A stretch of DNA of 20,000 nt from Paulinella micropora (taxonomy: Eukaryota > Cercozoa > Imbricatea > Euglyphida > Paulinellidae), in NCBI GenBank assembly GCA_019918135.1, contig WBZZ01005359.1, positions 82,501 through 102,500 on the forward strand. Direction: 5' to 3'. The position numbers were made by a program, and so were the translations under genes. This document shows, piece by piece, positions 7,001-13,329 of the stretch. Below the pieces are notes generated by a model that saw nothing but the letters and a program-made list of their open reading frames with translations, did not search any database and had not been told where the DNA came from. Each line of letters starts with the position of its first letter. The stretch's first letter is position 1.

Positions 7001-7848
7001 AATTATTGAATTGGTCGCACGACAATGTCAATTTAAGTTTTGATGCTTATTTTGATGGCACGAACTGGAAATCAAGCCATAGCGGTTCAAACTTTCTAAT
7101 TCAAAAAGGTGGAAAACTCGCTTTTTATTATAATTCAGGAACAGCGGTTGGAAACAATATATCTTACACTGAGGTGATTAATATTAATACGTCGGGAGAG
7201 TTAGTTTTACCAACAGCATCCAGCGGTAATTTATTAATACGAAAAAGACCCGCTTCTACTAATGACCCGCAACTATTTTTTAAATCGGGAGGATATACGA
7301 ATTATGGTGTAATTGTTTCTTCAACTGGTTTGCTTCATGCTTGGACTACTTCAAACTCTACTACTGGTGAGCCGTCAGGTAGTTATAATTATATCCCGCT
7401 TAATGGTGCTTGGACAAACTCCTCGGACAGGAGGCTAAAATCAGATATTAACACATTAGACTGCGGTGATTGTTGCGATAAACTAATGAAAATAAATTGT
7501 TGTTCATATTATTGGAAATCAGATGAGAAGAAAGAAAAAAAAGGCCACGGATTTATTGCGGACGAAGTCAAAAAAGTATTTCCTGAATTTGTATCTGAAA
7601 GTGGAATGAAAGCAGAGGATGGAGACGGCTACCTTGAAGGCGTAACATATACTGACTTTATACCGATATTGGTAAGCGGATTTCAACATGTAAATCTCCA
7701 ACTCGTTGGAGATAGGGATAATCTCGGACATGTCCGAGATAGGGTAGATAATTTAGAGAAAGAAAATAAAACTTTACTTAATATATTACAAGATTTAACC
7801 AACCAACTAGCAGAAATACGAGCCGTTGTATATCCAACCAATGGCTAA
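4030..7848 (+). CDS. Giant fibre/adhesin with C-terminal S74 intramolecular chaperone
   Basis: A 1272-residue protein built like a phage tail fibre. Residues about 35-140 contain repeats of the NLYYTDGRFDARL type, known from phage and giant-virus fibres. Residues about 200-680 carry repeated VKLTGDQTIAGNKTF and TKGYADTLDGQNVKLTG units, and residues 760-900 are Thr/Ser/Gly-rich beta repeats (STTTATASGL). At about 1131-1137 the motif SSDRRLK starts a peptidase_S74 chaperone domain (Ser and Lys of the self-cleavage dyad; GHGFIADEV downstream), followed by a coiled coil at the C-terminus (VDNLEKENKTLLNILQDL). In this family the chaperone trimerises the fibre and then cuts itself off before the Ser. 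The likely role is host attachment, on the particle surface. The frame is intact through an A8 run at 7535-7542. Two ATCTC palindromes lie in its last 160 bases. The gene leads the plus-strand virion block. Confidence 0.85.
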   Translation: MSQYKSLLGLSEIAVDSLDIKNLDLTNTNIVGLYTDRVPEDADPVNLYYTDGRFDARLALKSTTDLKEGTNLYYTDGRFDARLTTKSTTNLAEGTNLYYTNARFDTQLATKSTTNLTEGTNLYYTTARANTDFDTRIATKSIDALSDVVITTPTDNQLLIYSTGQWRNVASPFLRLDGLAMMFGDLNMGGFNVANVGNVDGVDVSALDTAVVKLTGDQTITGNKTFTTYVAVKDSNPLNTGKLFFNYNNNMGSIYSSEAGGATGYPLSFVGSSILFAPTTGGGMTLTNNVLNFNSTTAISGLPAPFYDGDASTKAYTDTKLAKDGTTAMTGSLNMGGFNITNVGNVDGIDVSTLDTAVVKLTGDQTIAGTKTFSNIINASAGIDMKSQSITNVNLVDGVDVSTLDTSVVKLTGDQTIAGNKKFTSTIEVRGATAPTAFDGIGIAFDTATNIGEIVAQKIATAAYYPIQITGSYVDLYAGDNVIATATGTTLSLNNRKITNLATPTATTDGATKGYADTLDGQNVKLTGSQTIAGIKTFSSALEITGNSTNATTKGTFVVFNSTANIGTIGCLDMGTGVNYNFEINAKKVSFVIDGAIVGWVNALGLDCNSSKIANLGTPTLSTDGANKTYVDTLDGQNVKLTGDQTITGIKIFNGTRNDVRALNLLSQADFNNVDIINGGNITYNGARILNQNGGDIFFSQTSGDYQYFLFTLNTATSGTANQRGYVFTNVASDVKGAGLYISKLLDNKSASSDIVRFNNAGGMRFYGALDMNSNNITNGGTITGTTITSTAGISTTTATASGLITANAGVSTTTITASGLLTATGGSSIVIQGNTNGGNTRGIFLWDTGNTNYGIYMASNGGGANTRSLAGGSAVAGNDFTSFAVRFRVSNVSTDGFIWENSSEQLLMSLNGANGTLWTKGLLTASAGISTTTLTTSDKITTASGKPIIIGNSTKGVGATGGLEIYGTASNVAGAHLQAITTADAYPTFQLLNWSHDNVNLSFDAYFDGTNWKSSHSGSNFLIQKGGKLAFYYNSGTAVGNNISYTEVININTSGELVLPTASSGNLLIRKRPASTNDPQLFFKSGGYTNYGVIVSSTGLLHAWTTSNSTTGEPSGSYNYIPLNGAWTNSSDRRLKSDINTLDCGDCCDKLMKINCCSYYWKSDEKKEKKGHGFIADEVKKVFPEFVSESGMKAEDGDGYLEGVTYTDFIPILVSGFQHVNLQLVGDRDNLGHVRDRVDNLEKENKTLLNILQDLTNQLAEIRAVVYPTNG
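4170..4420 (+). repeat. Tandem fibre repeats, YYTDxRFD type
   Basis: Units of roughly 70 bases encode four copies of a TNLYYT-x-x-RFD-like segment, separated by KSTTNL-E-G-T linkers. DNA similarity between units is high, pointing to recent duplication or recombination within the gene. Confidence 0.8.
4660..5985 (+). repeat. Dispersed intragenic repeats KLTGDQTIAG
   Basis: The sequence around AAACTAACAGGAGACCAAAC recurs at about 4665, 5107, 5257, 5606 and 5948, each time encoding VKLTG(D/S)QTI(A/T)G. Preceding segments (TNVGNVDGVDVSTLDTAVVK or TDGATKGYADTLDGQN) also recur. They are typical length-variable fibre shaft modules. Confidence 0.8.
7694..7713. repeat. 20-bp palindrome, ATCTC family copy 3
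   Basis: ATCTCCAACTCGTTGGAGAT fits the family formula with XY = CA and a non-palindromic centre (TC). It is in frame in the fibre gene and contributes NLQLVGD. Confidence 0.9.
7721..7740. repeat. 20-bp palindrome, ATCTC family copy 4
   Basis: ATCTCGGACATGTCCGAGAT is perfect, with XY = GG. It lies seven bases after copy 3, and each copy is followed by AGGG. It encodes NLGHVRD, so the pair forms a protein-level near repeat (NLQLVGDR / NLGHVRDR). Confidence 0.92.
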
Positions 7849-8194
7849 TAATACAACCAGATTACATATAACACCACCAATAATAGATATGTCAGAAGGC
7901 GAAATGACACCAGAAATAAAAAATCGTGTTTTAGACATTTCATGGAAGAATGAGGAAAAAAAAGTAGAGCACGAATTGGAAGATAACTGGAATTGTTGTT
8001 GTATAACAAACAGACCGACAGACAGCCGACTTATTAAATACTTATTTCAAATGGGTATCATTATCGCCATCATCACCCTATGTATCGTGAGGTTATCTGA
8101 AAAGAACTTGCCTTGTGAGGTTGCTAATACTTATGTCGGTATTTTAACACTTTTGATTGGGATATGCCTTCCATCACCTTCTTCAAAGAAGTGA
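7841..8194 (+). CDS. Small membrane protein with two transmembrane segments
   Basis: The frame opens at 7826, but ATG 7841 (MANNTTRLHITPP) is preferred: its ATGGCTAA overlaps the fibre stop codon (7846-7848), a tight start-stop coupling. The protein is 117 residues. An N-terminal soluble part with a WNCCCI cluster precedes a hydrophobic helix (YLFQMGIIIAIITLCIVRL), a short loop with one Cys, and a second helix (YVGILTLLIGICLP) ending in LPSPSSKK. Small two-TM proteins whose second helix ends in LPxP are common in Polinton-like and large DNA viruses of eukaryotes, though their function is not settled; an envelope, entry or holin-like role is possible. Placement directly after the fibre suggests co-expression with virion genes. 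Confidence 0.65.
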   Translation: MANNTTRLHITPPIIDMSEGEMTPEIKNRVLDISWKNEEKKVEHELEDNWNCCCITNRPTDSRLIKYLFQMGIIIAIITLCIVRLSEKNLPCEVANTYVGILTLLIGICLPSPSSKK

Positions 8195-8443
8195 GCACTC
8201 GTATAAGTGGATTTTATACCAAGAAGCATCACTACCCGAACACATTAAAGGAATGGCTTCATCAAAACTAACACACCAATCACTCATCGGTTTGTAAATA
8301 CATTTAAATTTAGTATCTATACCTTTTTGAATACAATAAACACAACTTATATTCTTTTTTTCACTTATCCGTGAGTAAAAGTCGCAGGCAGTCCGCGAAA
8401 ATATTTTGATTATTAAAAAGTTTATCATCAGTAATATAACCAT
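8183..8443 (-). CDS. Possible small Cys-containing protein, hypothetical
   Basis: The frame of 86 codons fills the gap between two plus-strand genes and shares its start triplet position with the opposite-strand gene at 8442. The N-terminus is hydrophobic (MVILLMINFLIIKIF), like a signal anchor, and six further Cys follow, including CVYC and a terminal ECSLL. It overlaps the end of the two-TM gene by 12 bases. No homologue is recognised, the strand is against that of its neighbours, and the frame could be chance in AT-rich DNA. Confidence 0.25.
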   Translation of the reverse strand: MVILLMINFLIIKIFSRTACDFYSRISEKKNISCVYCIQKGIDTKFKCIYKPMSDWCVSFDEAIPLMCSGSDASWYKIHLYECSLL

Positions 8444-8804
8444 GACTGACTATAAATACCAAAAGATTATTTTTCTGAGCAATGATTTTGCTGGAGGAAG
8501 CAAAACATTTAATAAAAATATTCAAATGTCATTCACACCCACCAAAATGAATGTTAAGTTTATCCACTATATGAACGACCAGACAGAGACGAAAACCAGA
8601 ATTCTTTACATGGATAGAATTGGAATTATTGGAACATTTGCGGACAGCACTACAGCAAACATTTCAAACCTCGGTTATAATTTGGGTGTTGTCGGATGGA
8701 CTGACGGCCAATATACATTTAAAATCCTTGAAACTGACAGCGGAAATATTGACACAGGAAATTTAGCGGGAAGAATTGTTGTGTGTTTGGAATTCGTTGC
8801 ATAG
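8442..8804 (+). CDS. Small beta-rich protein, probable minor virion component
   Basis: The start at 8442 (MTDYKYQKIIF) is chosen over the earlier Met at 8406 because AATATAACC lies directly before it, as at other starts here. The 120-residue product is predicted to be mostly beta strands: alternating hydrophobic segments (KIIFLSNDF, MNVKFIHYM, RIGIIGTF, GRIVVCLEFV), few Lys/Glu helices, many Asn, Thr and Gly. No enzyme motif is seen. Its place between fibre genes and the packaging ATPase, and its compact single-domain size, suggest a small jelly-roll-like or cement protein, but this is inference. The stop codon lies in the GTTGC-ATA-GCAAC hairpin. Confidence 0.55.
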   Translation: MTDYKYQKIIFLSNDFAGGSKTFNKNIQMSFTPTKMNVKFIHYMNDQTETKTRILYMDRIGIIGTFADSTTANISNLGYNLGVVGWTDGQYTFKILETDSGNIDTGNLAGRIVVCLEFVA

Positions 8805-8832
8805 CAACAATGTATGAATTTAGAAATTCATA
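8796..8832. terminator. Double hairpin at gene 3' end
   Basis: GTTGC-ATA-GCAAC (8796-8808) includes the stop codon of the preceding gene. Five bases later comes TATGAATTT-AG-AAATTCATA (8813-8832), with 9-bp arms. A transcript 3'-end signal is likely by position only. Confidence 0.5.
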
Positions 8833-8856
8833 ACTATTTCTTGCTTAATAATATAT

Positions 8857-9675
8857 ATGATGCTTAAGATAAACAATGTCAAGGTGAAGCCAGTAAAACA
8901 AGAGGGTGATGGAAACAAAAAGGCAAAGGGTTATAAATTATTCAATGAGCCTTATGCCAATATATTTCTTCTCGCTCGTAAGAAGAGCGGGAAAACAACA
9001 GCACTCTTTGAAATACTGAAACGGACAACAGACAGAAAAACCCGTATTGTTATTATCGCTTCAACAATCCACAAGGACTACATTTATAAAGCAATGGTTA
9101 AGCACTTTAAGAACAGAGGCAACCCGATGGCAATATATACCTTTCTCAAATCGGATGGTGTAAATGTCATTGATTACGAATTAGACAAATTGAACAGAGA
9201 TAACGAAGAGCATGAAGGCGAAATAAAACAGGACAAAGAAGAAATAGAGAAGCCACAATTTTTATACTTTGGAAAAGAAGAAAAAAAGAAAACTACAGAA
9301 CCAAAAGAACGACCCAGCAAGTATATGTCGCCAGAGGTAGTTTTTGTTTTGGACGATTTAGGGAGTGGATTAAGAGACAAGTCCGTAAGTGATTTGCTAA
9401 AAAAGAACAGACACTATAAATCAAAGGTGATTATGTCTAGTCAGTATCTGAACGACCTACGACCAGAAGCCATTAAGCAGTTAGATTATCTATTAATCTT
9501 TCCAAGTCAGTCTCAGGATAAAATGGAACTCGTGTATAAACACTTAGACTTATCTTTTGATTTTGATTATTTTCTTCAAAAGTATCACGAAGCAACAAAG
9601 GAGAGATTTAATTTTCTTTATGTTTCAAGTGTTGATGATGAGTTAAGAAAAAATTTTGCTTATCGTCTTAAGTAA
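8857..9675 (+). CDS. FtsK/HerA-type (A32-like) genome-packaging ATPase
   Basis: The 272-residue protein begins with a short basic leader and has the Walker A motif in NIFLLARKKSGKTTALFEIL (GKT at about residues 45-50), a strand of the RIVIIASTIHKD type, and Walker B in VVFVLDDLGSGL (about 165-175), followed by the sensor-like KVIMSSQYLNDL. Length and order match packaging ATPases of Polintons, virophages and large DNA viruses, which pump the genome into preformed capsids. The first Gly of Walker A is replaced (ARKKSGKT), as in many members. A charged, low-complexity insertion (about residues 110-150) separates the Walker motifs. TAATAATATAT stands directly before the ATG. A second ATG at 8860 is an equally possible start. 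Confidence 0.88.
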   Translation: MMLKINNVKVKPVKQEGDGNKKAKGYKLFNEPYANIFLLARKKSGKTTALFEILKRTTDRKTRIVIIASTIHKDYIYKAMVKHFKNRGNPMAIYTFLKSDGVNVIDYELDKLNRDNEEHEGEIKQDKEEIEKPQFLYFGKEEKKKTTEPKERPSKYMSPEVVFVLDDLGSGLRDKSVSDLLKKNRHYKSKVIMSSQYLNDLRPEAIKQLDYLLIFPSQSQDKMELVYKHLDLSFDFDYFLQKYHEATKERFNFLYVSSVDDELRKNFAYRLK

Positions 9676-9715
9676 AAAAATAAAATTCGTAATTAATTAT
9701 TTTTCTGTATTATAT

Positions 9716-10048
9716 ATGCCAGTATCACCAGTGATAATTTCACAACCATCAGGATATAACATCGGATACAATCCATCAATGCCACAGAAGGGAGGAAAAA
9801 AAGTATCTCGGACAAGTCCGAGATTATCTAAGAAGAAGGGATGTGGTCAAAAGGGAGGAAAGATTAACTGGGCTAAGGTCGGAAAAACTGCCTTGGCTGT
9901 TAATAAATTTCTTCGCGATAATAAGGTAATCTCTAGGACTGCGGGGGCATTGAGTAGTGTTGGGGTGCCTTACGCGGGTAGTGTTAGTGCTACTGCCGCA
10001 AAACTTGGGTATGGTAAGCAACGAGGAGGTGCTGTAAAGTTTAGATAA
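9716..10048 (+). CDS. Small basic Gly-rich virion protein with adenain-type cleavage sites
   Basis: The frame opens inside the ATPase gene at 9656, but ATG 9716 (MPVSPVIISQ) follows TATTATAT and avoids that overlap, giving 110 residues. It is Lys/Gly-rich, with a central amphipathic region (INWAKVGKTALAVNKFLRD) and a hydrophobic Ala/Gly segment (AGALSSVGVPYAGSVSATAAKLGYG). Three QxGG motifs, at residues 24-27, 45-48 and 102-105, match the adenovirus-protease rule. Polintons and adinto-like viruses have similar small basic proteins near the ATPase and protease, compared with adenovirus core or membrane-active proteins. I infer a processed core or membrane-lytic virion protein. An ATCTC palindrome (9805-9824) lies in its early coding region. 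Confidence 0.6.
   Translation: MPVSPVIISQPSGYNIGYNPSMPQKGGKKVSRTSPRLSKKKGCGQKGGKINWAKVGKTALAVNKFLRDNKVISRTAGALSSVGVPYAGSVSATAAKLGYGKQRGGAVKFR
9805..9824. repeat. 20-bp palindrome, ATCTC family copy 5
   Basis: ATCTCGGACAAGTCCGAGAT has XY = GG, like copy 4, differing only at one central base. It is in frame in the basic virion gene and read in a phase different from the fibre copies (VSRTSPRL). Confidence 0.9.
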
Positions 10049-10104
10049 GAAATGTTTAGCAAGCGGGGCTAAGTTTCGTTGAAGATATATTTTGTTTCTT
10101 GAAA

Positions 10105-10122
10105 TATTTTTTTGATAATATA
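10105..10122 (+). promoter_or_regulatory. Conserved upstream motif, promoter candidate
   Basis: TATTTTTTTGATAATATA lies directly before ATG 10123. Apart from one T it is identical to the sequence at 14848-14864 before another virion gene. This conservation both suggests a promoter and decides the start of the polyprotein: the in-frame ATG at 10099 lies upstream of the motif. Confidence 0.55.
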
Positions 10123-12261
10123 ATGGGTTCGGCTAAAACTAAGAATGTGAAAAAGGCGAAAGTCCGTCCACCACGAGTTTATAGAAATAAGAGCGGGAGG
10201 CCATATATTATCCAGAAGGGCAAAAAATATTATCTTAATTTTGGTAAGAAAACAAATGATTTAAGCACATTACAAATCGTTAAACTTTTTATGAAATATA
10301 TTAGCAAACCAAAGTCGCAAAGGGCTAGTCGCAAACCAAGGGAAAAAATAATCAAATCTGATTTCAATCGTCTTGAACATGAGAACCGAAACCAAATACA
10401 AAGCAACTTACAAAAGAAATATGAGTTAATACATGACGAGGAAGAAAAGGAAAAGAAGAAAAGGGAGGATTTAGAAGAAGAAATGAAAAGGCTAGAACGA
10501 AAAGACGTAGCAGATGTGAAGGAAAGGCAGGATGAGTTAGCAAGGATACACCGCAATGAACTATCCGATATCAAGGAACGACAAGAACAAAAAGACAGAG
10601 AACTAAGAAGGGAGCAAAAACTCATAGATGATGTAAAATATGAAGAAGACAGAAAAAATAGAATACAAGCATTACCACCGCCACCGCAATATCAATATAT
10701 TATGCCACCACAATATGGACAGCCACAAGCACCATATCTCCAACCAGTTGGAGATAATCCACAAGCACCGCCACAAGCACCACCATTAGCACCACCACAA
10801 GCACCAGCCTTACCTAATTTAGGAGATGAAGCACCATTGAAAACGAAAGAGCAATATGAAGAAGAAAAAAAGCAAAAGCAGAAAGATATTGAAACACTGA
10901 AATTAGCAGGATATACAGATAAATTCATTAAAAAGATGAGTCTCAAAGACTTACAAAAAGCCAGTCAAGATATTCAGAAGGCTATAGCCACAGCGACATC
11001 TTTAGAAGAACAGAAAAGGTTAGCAGAAGAATATAAAGAAAAACTTGAAAAGGAAAAAAAGAAAGCAGAAGAAAAGGGTAAGCATCTTGAAAATTTACAA
11101 ATGAATCAATTTTTAATCTCTGGATTTTCAAAAACTTATCACCCAACCATTACCATAAAAGAGTTAGCACAGGCTTTAAAAAAGAGACTAGATAATGATG
11201 GTCATAACAAATTAAATTACAAAGACACTTCAAAGTGGATTATTAACATGATTAAAAGGTTTAATATTGATGTTGGAAGTGAGGTGAAGAACGTAAAAAG
11301 AAAAGTGGCGGATTATGCTAGATATGAAGAGTATATGGGTATTACTGAACAAAAAGGTAGTGGAGCGAAGACATTAAATGAATTAATTGATAAGGTATTT
11401 TCAATAGCGAAAATTAAAAAATACTTAGCCCGCAAAGATTGGAGGCACACAATGAATAAAAAGGATTTTGTAAATACTCTAACTAACAAAATGACAATAG
11501 ACCCAAATGTAGATAAACAAGTTTCAGCGGATTTAAATGTTGATGAAGGGATGCCCCAACCGCTACCACCGCCACCAGATGATATTCACAAATCCGCTCT
11601 CCCGTCTGCGACTACCGAGCGGTTTGTAAACATCGAAGGGGAGAGTAATATTGAAAAACCAATAGACGATGTTCATCAACAAACGAAAATGAGTGATATG
11701 TTGAATTTAAATGAAAATTCAACATTGGATGAAAGTGTAGTTGATGAATATCAGCAAGAGGGTGAGGGGAGGGGACTAATGACTAATGAAATAGACGACA
11801 TAATGAAAAAATATGGATGGTATCTCGGAGCGATAGCAAGTGATGAAATCTACAAACTAAATCCAGAAAAAAGAAAGCGATACGGGTTTATTATGAATTT
11901 GGATAATCACAAACAAGCGGGGTCTCATTGGATTGCTATATGGGTAAGTCTGGATAAAGACAGGTCAGTGGAAGTGTATGACCCACTAGCACTTTACCAA
12001 CCAACGGAAGACTTTCAACAACAAATGAAACGACTAATTGACAAAAGCCACCCCGATAGTTATTTATTAATGAAGGTTAATCAAGTAAAACAACAATCTG
12101 ACACAACCGACACATGCGGATGGCACTCAATGAGGTTTTTAATGGAGCGAGCGAAAGGCAACCGCTTTAAGTTTGCTAGCGGATATACAGACTTAAAAGA
12201 AGAAGAAGCTGAAAAGTTGAAAGCACAGAATGGATATGGTAATTTTGATACTTTTATCTGA
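10123..12261 (+). CDS. Coiled-coil polyprotein with C-terminal adenain/Ulp1-type cysteine protease
   Basis: 712 residues from ATG 10123 (MGSAKTKNVKK). Order: basic N-terminus (RVYRNKSGRPYIIQKGKKYYLNF), a long charged coiled coil (about 80-190), a Pro/Gln/Ala-rich linker (PQAPPQAPPLAPPQAP, about 190-240), a second coiled coil (250-330), a helical middle domain, an acidic linker, then the protease (about 549-712). The catalytic order is visible: His602 in AGSHWIAIW, Asp620 in VYDPL, Gln near 658 and Cys665 in DTCGWHSMRFL. The family cleaves virion proteins during maturation. Two sites in the protein itself fit QxGx|G: QKGSG (from 410) and QEGEG (from 545), the second immediately before the protease domain, suggesting self-release. 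Polinton proteases are usually shorter, so this is a fusion with a structural or scaffold region. Three hairpin elements lie inside the frame (10736, 11581, 11698). The stop codon TGA overlaps the next double-hairpin element. Confidence 0.85.
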   Translation: MGSAKTKNVKKAKVRPPRVYRNKSGRPYIIQKGKKYYLNFGKKTNDLSTLQIVKLFMKYISKPKSQRASRKPREKIIKSDFNRLEHENRNQIQSNLQKKYELIHDEEEKEKKKREDLEEEMKRLERKDVADVKERQDELARIHRNELSDIKERQEQKDRELRREQKLIDDVKYEEDRKNRIQALPPPPQYQYIMPPQYGQPQAPYLQPVGDNPQAPPQAPPLAPPQAPALPNLGDEAPLKTKEQYEEEKKQKQKDIETLKLAGYTDKFIKKMSLKDLQKASQDIQKAIATATSLEEQKRLAEEYKEKLEKEKKKAEEKGKHLENLQMNQFLISGFSKTYHPTITIKELAQALKKRLDNDGHNKLNYKDTSKWIINMIKRFNIDVGSEVKNVKRKVADYARYEEYMGITEQKGSGAKTLNELIDKVFSIAKIKKYLARKDWRHTMNKKDFVNTLTNKMTIDPNVDKQVSADLNVDEGMPQPLPPPPDDIHKSALPSATTERFVNIEGESNIEKPIDDVHQQTKMSDMLNLNENSTLDESVVDEYQQEGEGRGLMTNEIDDIMKKYGWYLGAIASDEIYKLNPEKRKRYGFIMNLDNHKQAGSHWIAIWVSLDKDRSVEVYDPLALYQPTEDFQQQMKRLIDKSHPDSYLLMKVNQVKQQSDTTDTCGWHSMRFLMERAKGNRFKFASGYTDLKEEEAEKLKAQNGYGNFDTFI
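10736..10755. repeat. 20-bp palindrome, ATCTC family copy 6
   Basis: ATCTCCAACCAGTTGGAGAT, XY = CA. It is in frame in the Pro-rich linker of the polyprotein and encodes YLQPVGD, close in sequence to the fibre insert NLQLVGD. Confidence 0.9.
11581..11638 (+). repeat. H1-like hairpin embedded in the polyprotein frame
   Basis: The segment keeps the flanks of double-hairpin H1 (GATATT...AAATCC, CTCCCG, AAACATCGAA) but has a different stem: CCGCTC (11594-11599) pairs with GAGCGG (11617-11622), extended by AAA/TTT and further pairs. It is read through in frame in the acidic linker before the protease domain. Its similarity to the intergenic H1 suggests insertion of the element into a gene or descent from a common element. 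Confidence 0.65.
11698..11725. repeat. 11-bp hairpin, ATGTTG family
   Basis: ATGTTGAATTT (11698-11708), loop AAATGA, AAATTCAACAT (11715-11725), followed by TGG. It is in frame in the polyprotein linker (MLNLNENSTL). Confidence 0.85.
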
Positions 12262-12396
12262 TATTTGTAAATCCACACTCCCGCTACCGCTCCCGTGTGT
12301 TTTACAAACATCGAAAACAGATTTAATTTTTCCAAAATAAAAAAACGATGTTTTAGAATAAGCGAGAGTGAAACGAAAGCGCTATTCTAAAATATC
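12260..12396 (+). repeat. Double-hairpin element, copy 2
   Basis: H1 (12260-12313) begins inside the stop codon of the polyprotein and has stem TTTGTAAATCCACAC / GTGTGTTTTACAAA with loop core CTCCCGCTACCGCTCCC. H2 (12346-12396) has stem TTTTAGAATA / TATTCTAAAA extended by AGCG/CGCT. The penton ATG lies six bases after H2. It matches copy 1 (3297-3434) in reverse orientation, including the first codons of the following gene. Confidence 0.92.
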
Positions 12397-12402
12397 TATA
12401 TC

Positions 12403-13215
12403 ATGGACTATAAGGGAGGGCGAAGTAGTGGTATCTATTACATAAATAGTAAAAACAGAATAACAGGCACAGATAGCGACTTTACACACGAAATAAACTT
12501 AAAATCACTGGACAATCCCACACATTGTAAAATTCTTCATATCTATGTTCCAAAGTCATATTACTCTGTGGCTTCACCATACAATACTTTTACTCTTAGC
12601 GAAGACGGGTATGAGGCTTTAATTACGATACCTGAGGGAAACTACACAATGAACCATCTAAAAAATAAGTTGTCGGAGGTGCTAACCGCATACAGCCCAA
12701 ATAATTATACTTATGTTGTATCCAGTAATAATACCAACATAGAACCAGAAGATGGCAAATTAACATTCAGTGTGTCAGAGAATAAAGGTATTCAACCGCG
12801 ATTTATATTTGATGGTGATACCCGTATTCACGAGGTAATGGGGTTTGATAGAAACTCAACATATTTCTTTGCAAATGATTTTATTAAATCACCAAATGTA
12901 ATTATTCTAACTGGCGAAAAAACTCTATATCTTCAATCGGACTTAGTTGGTGAAGGAGATAATCACGTGCTACAAGAAATATACACTGCCAACGAAATAC
13001 CATTTGGAGCCGTTATATACGACGGAAGCGGGTCGGAGTATGGTAAGAAATTATCAACCAGTTCAAATAATGTATTCAGGTTTTATCTTACAGACGAAAA
13101 CGATCAGGCTATAAATCTTAATGGTTTAGGTATTGTAATGACTTTGTTGATTTACAGGGAAACGAATTATTTTAATTTATTTACATCCTTTTTCAATTTA
13201 TTAAAATCAAGGTAA
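12403..13215 (+). CDS. Penton-like minor capsid protein
   Basis: 270 residues beginning MDYKGGRSSGIYYINSKN. The opening YYINSKNRITGTDSDFTHEI, followed by KILHIYVPKSYYSV and a central LTFSVSEN region, is the pattern of Polinton and Polinton-like virus minor capsid (penton) proteins, which adopt a single jelly-roll fold and fill the five-fold vertices. The predicted strands alternate along the whole length and the GLGIVMTLLIYRE end is typical. The gene directly precedes the MCP gene, the usual order. YKGG near the N-terminus resembles but does not fully match the protease rule. The start codon lies just after double-hairpin copy 2 and shares its first codons with the integrase gene. Confidence 0.75.
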   Translation: MDYKGGRSSGIYYINSKNRITGTDSDFTHEINLKSLDNPTHCKILHIYVPKSYYSVASPYNTFTLSEDGYEALITIPEGNYTMNHLKNKLSEVLTAYSPNNYTYVVSSNNTNIEPEDGKLTFSVSENKGIQPRFIFDGDTRIHEVMGFDRNSTYFFANDFIKSPNVIILTGEKTLYLQSDLVGEGDNHVLQEIYTANEIPFGAVIYDGSGSEYGKKLSTSSNNVFRFYLTDENDQAINLNGLGIVMTLLIYRETNYFNLFTSFFNLLKSR

Positions 13216-13277
13216 TTTAATTAATTTTAGAATTATTTATTTTTTTCTATAAATATATTCTGGTGAATTAGTTAATA

Positions 13278-13299
13278 ATCTCAAAACAAGTTTCGAGAT
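13278..13299. repeat. Imperfect 22-bp inverted repeat related to the ATCTC family
   Basis: ATCTCAAAAC (13278-13287), AA, GTTTCGAGAT (13290-13299), with one mismatch. It lies in the leader upstream of the MCP start and keeps the ATCTC/GAGAT arms. Confidence 0.7.
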
Positions 13300-13329
13300 A
13301 GACAACTGCCTAAAAAAATCAAAAACAAA

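Noticed and set aside
8164..8271. 35-codon plus frame overlapping the end of the two-TM gene (MPSITFFKEV...)
   Set aside because: Short, no upstream signal of its own, overlaps another gene and competes with a minus-strand frame; chance cannot be excluded.
10056..10072. TTAGC...GCTAA hairpin after the basic virion gene
   Set aside because: The stem has only five pairs, too weak to call a terminator on its own.
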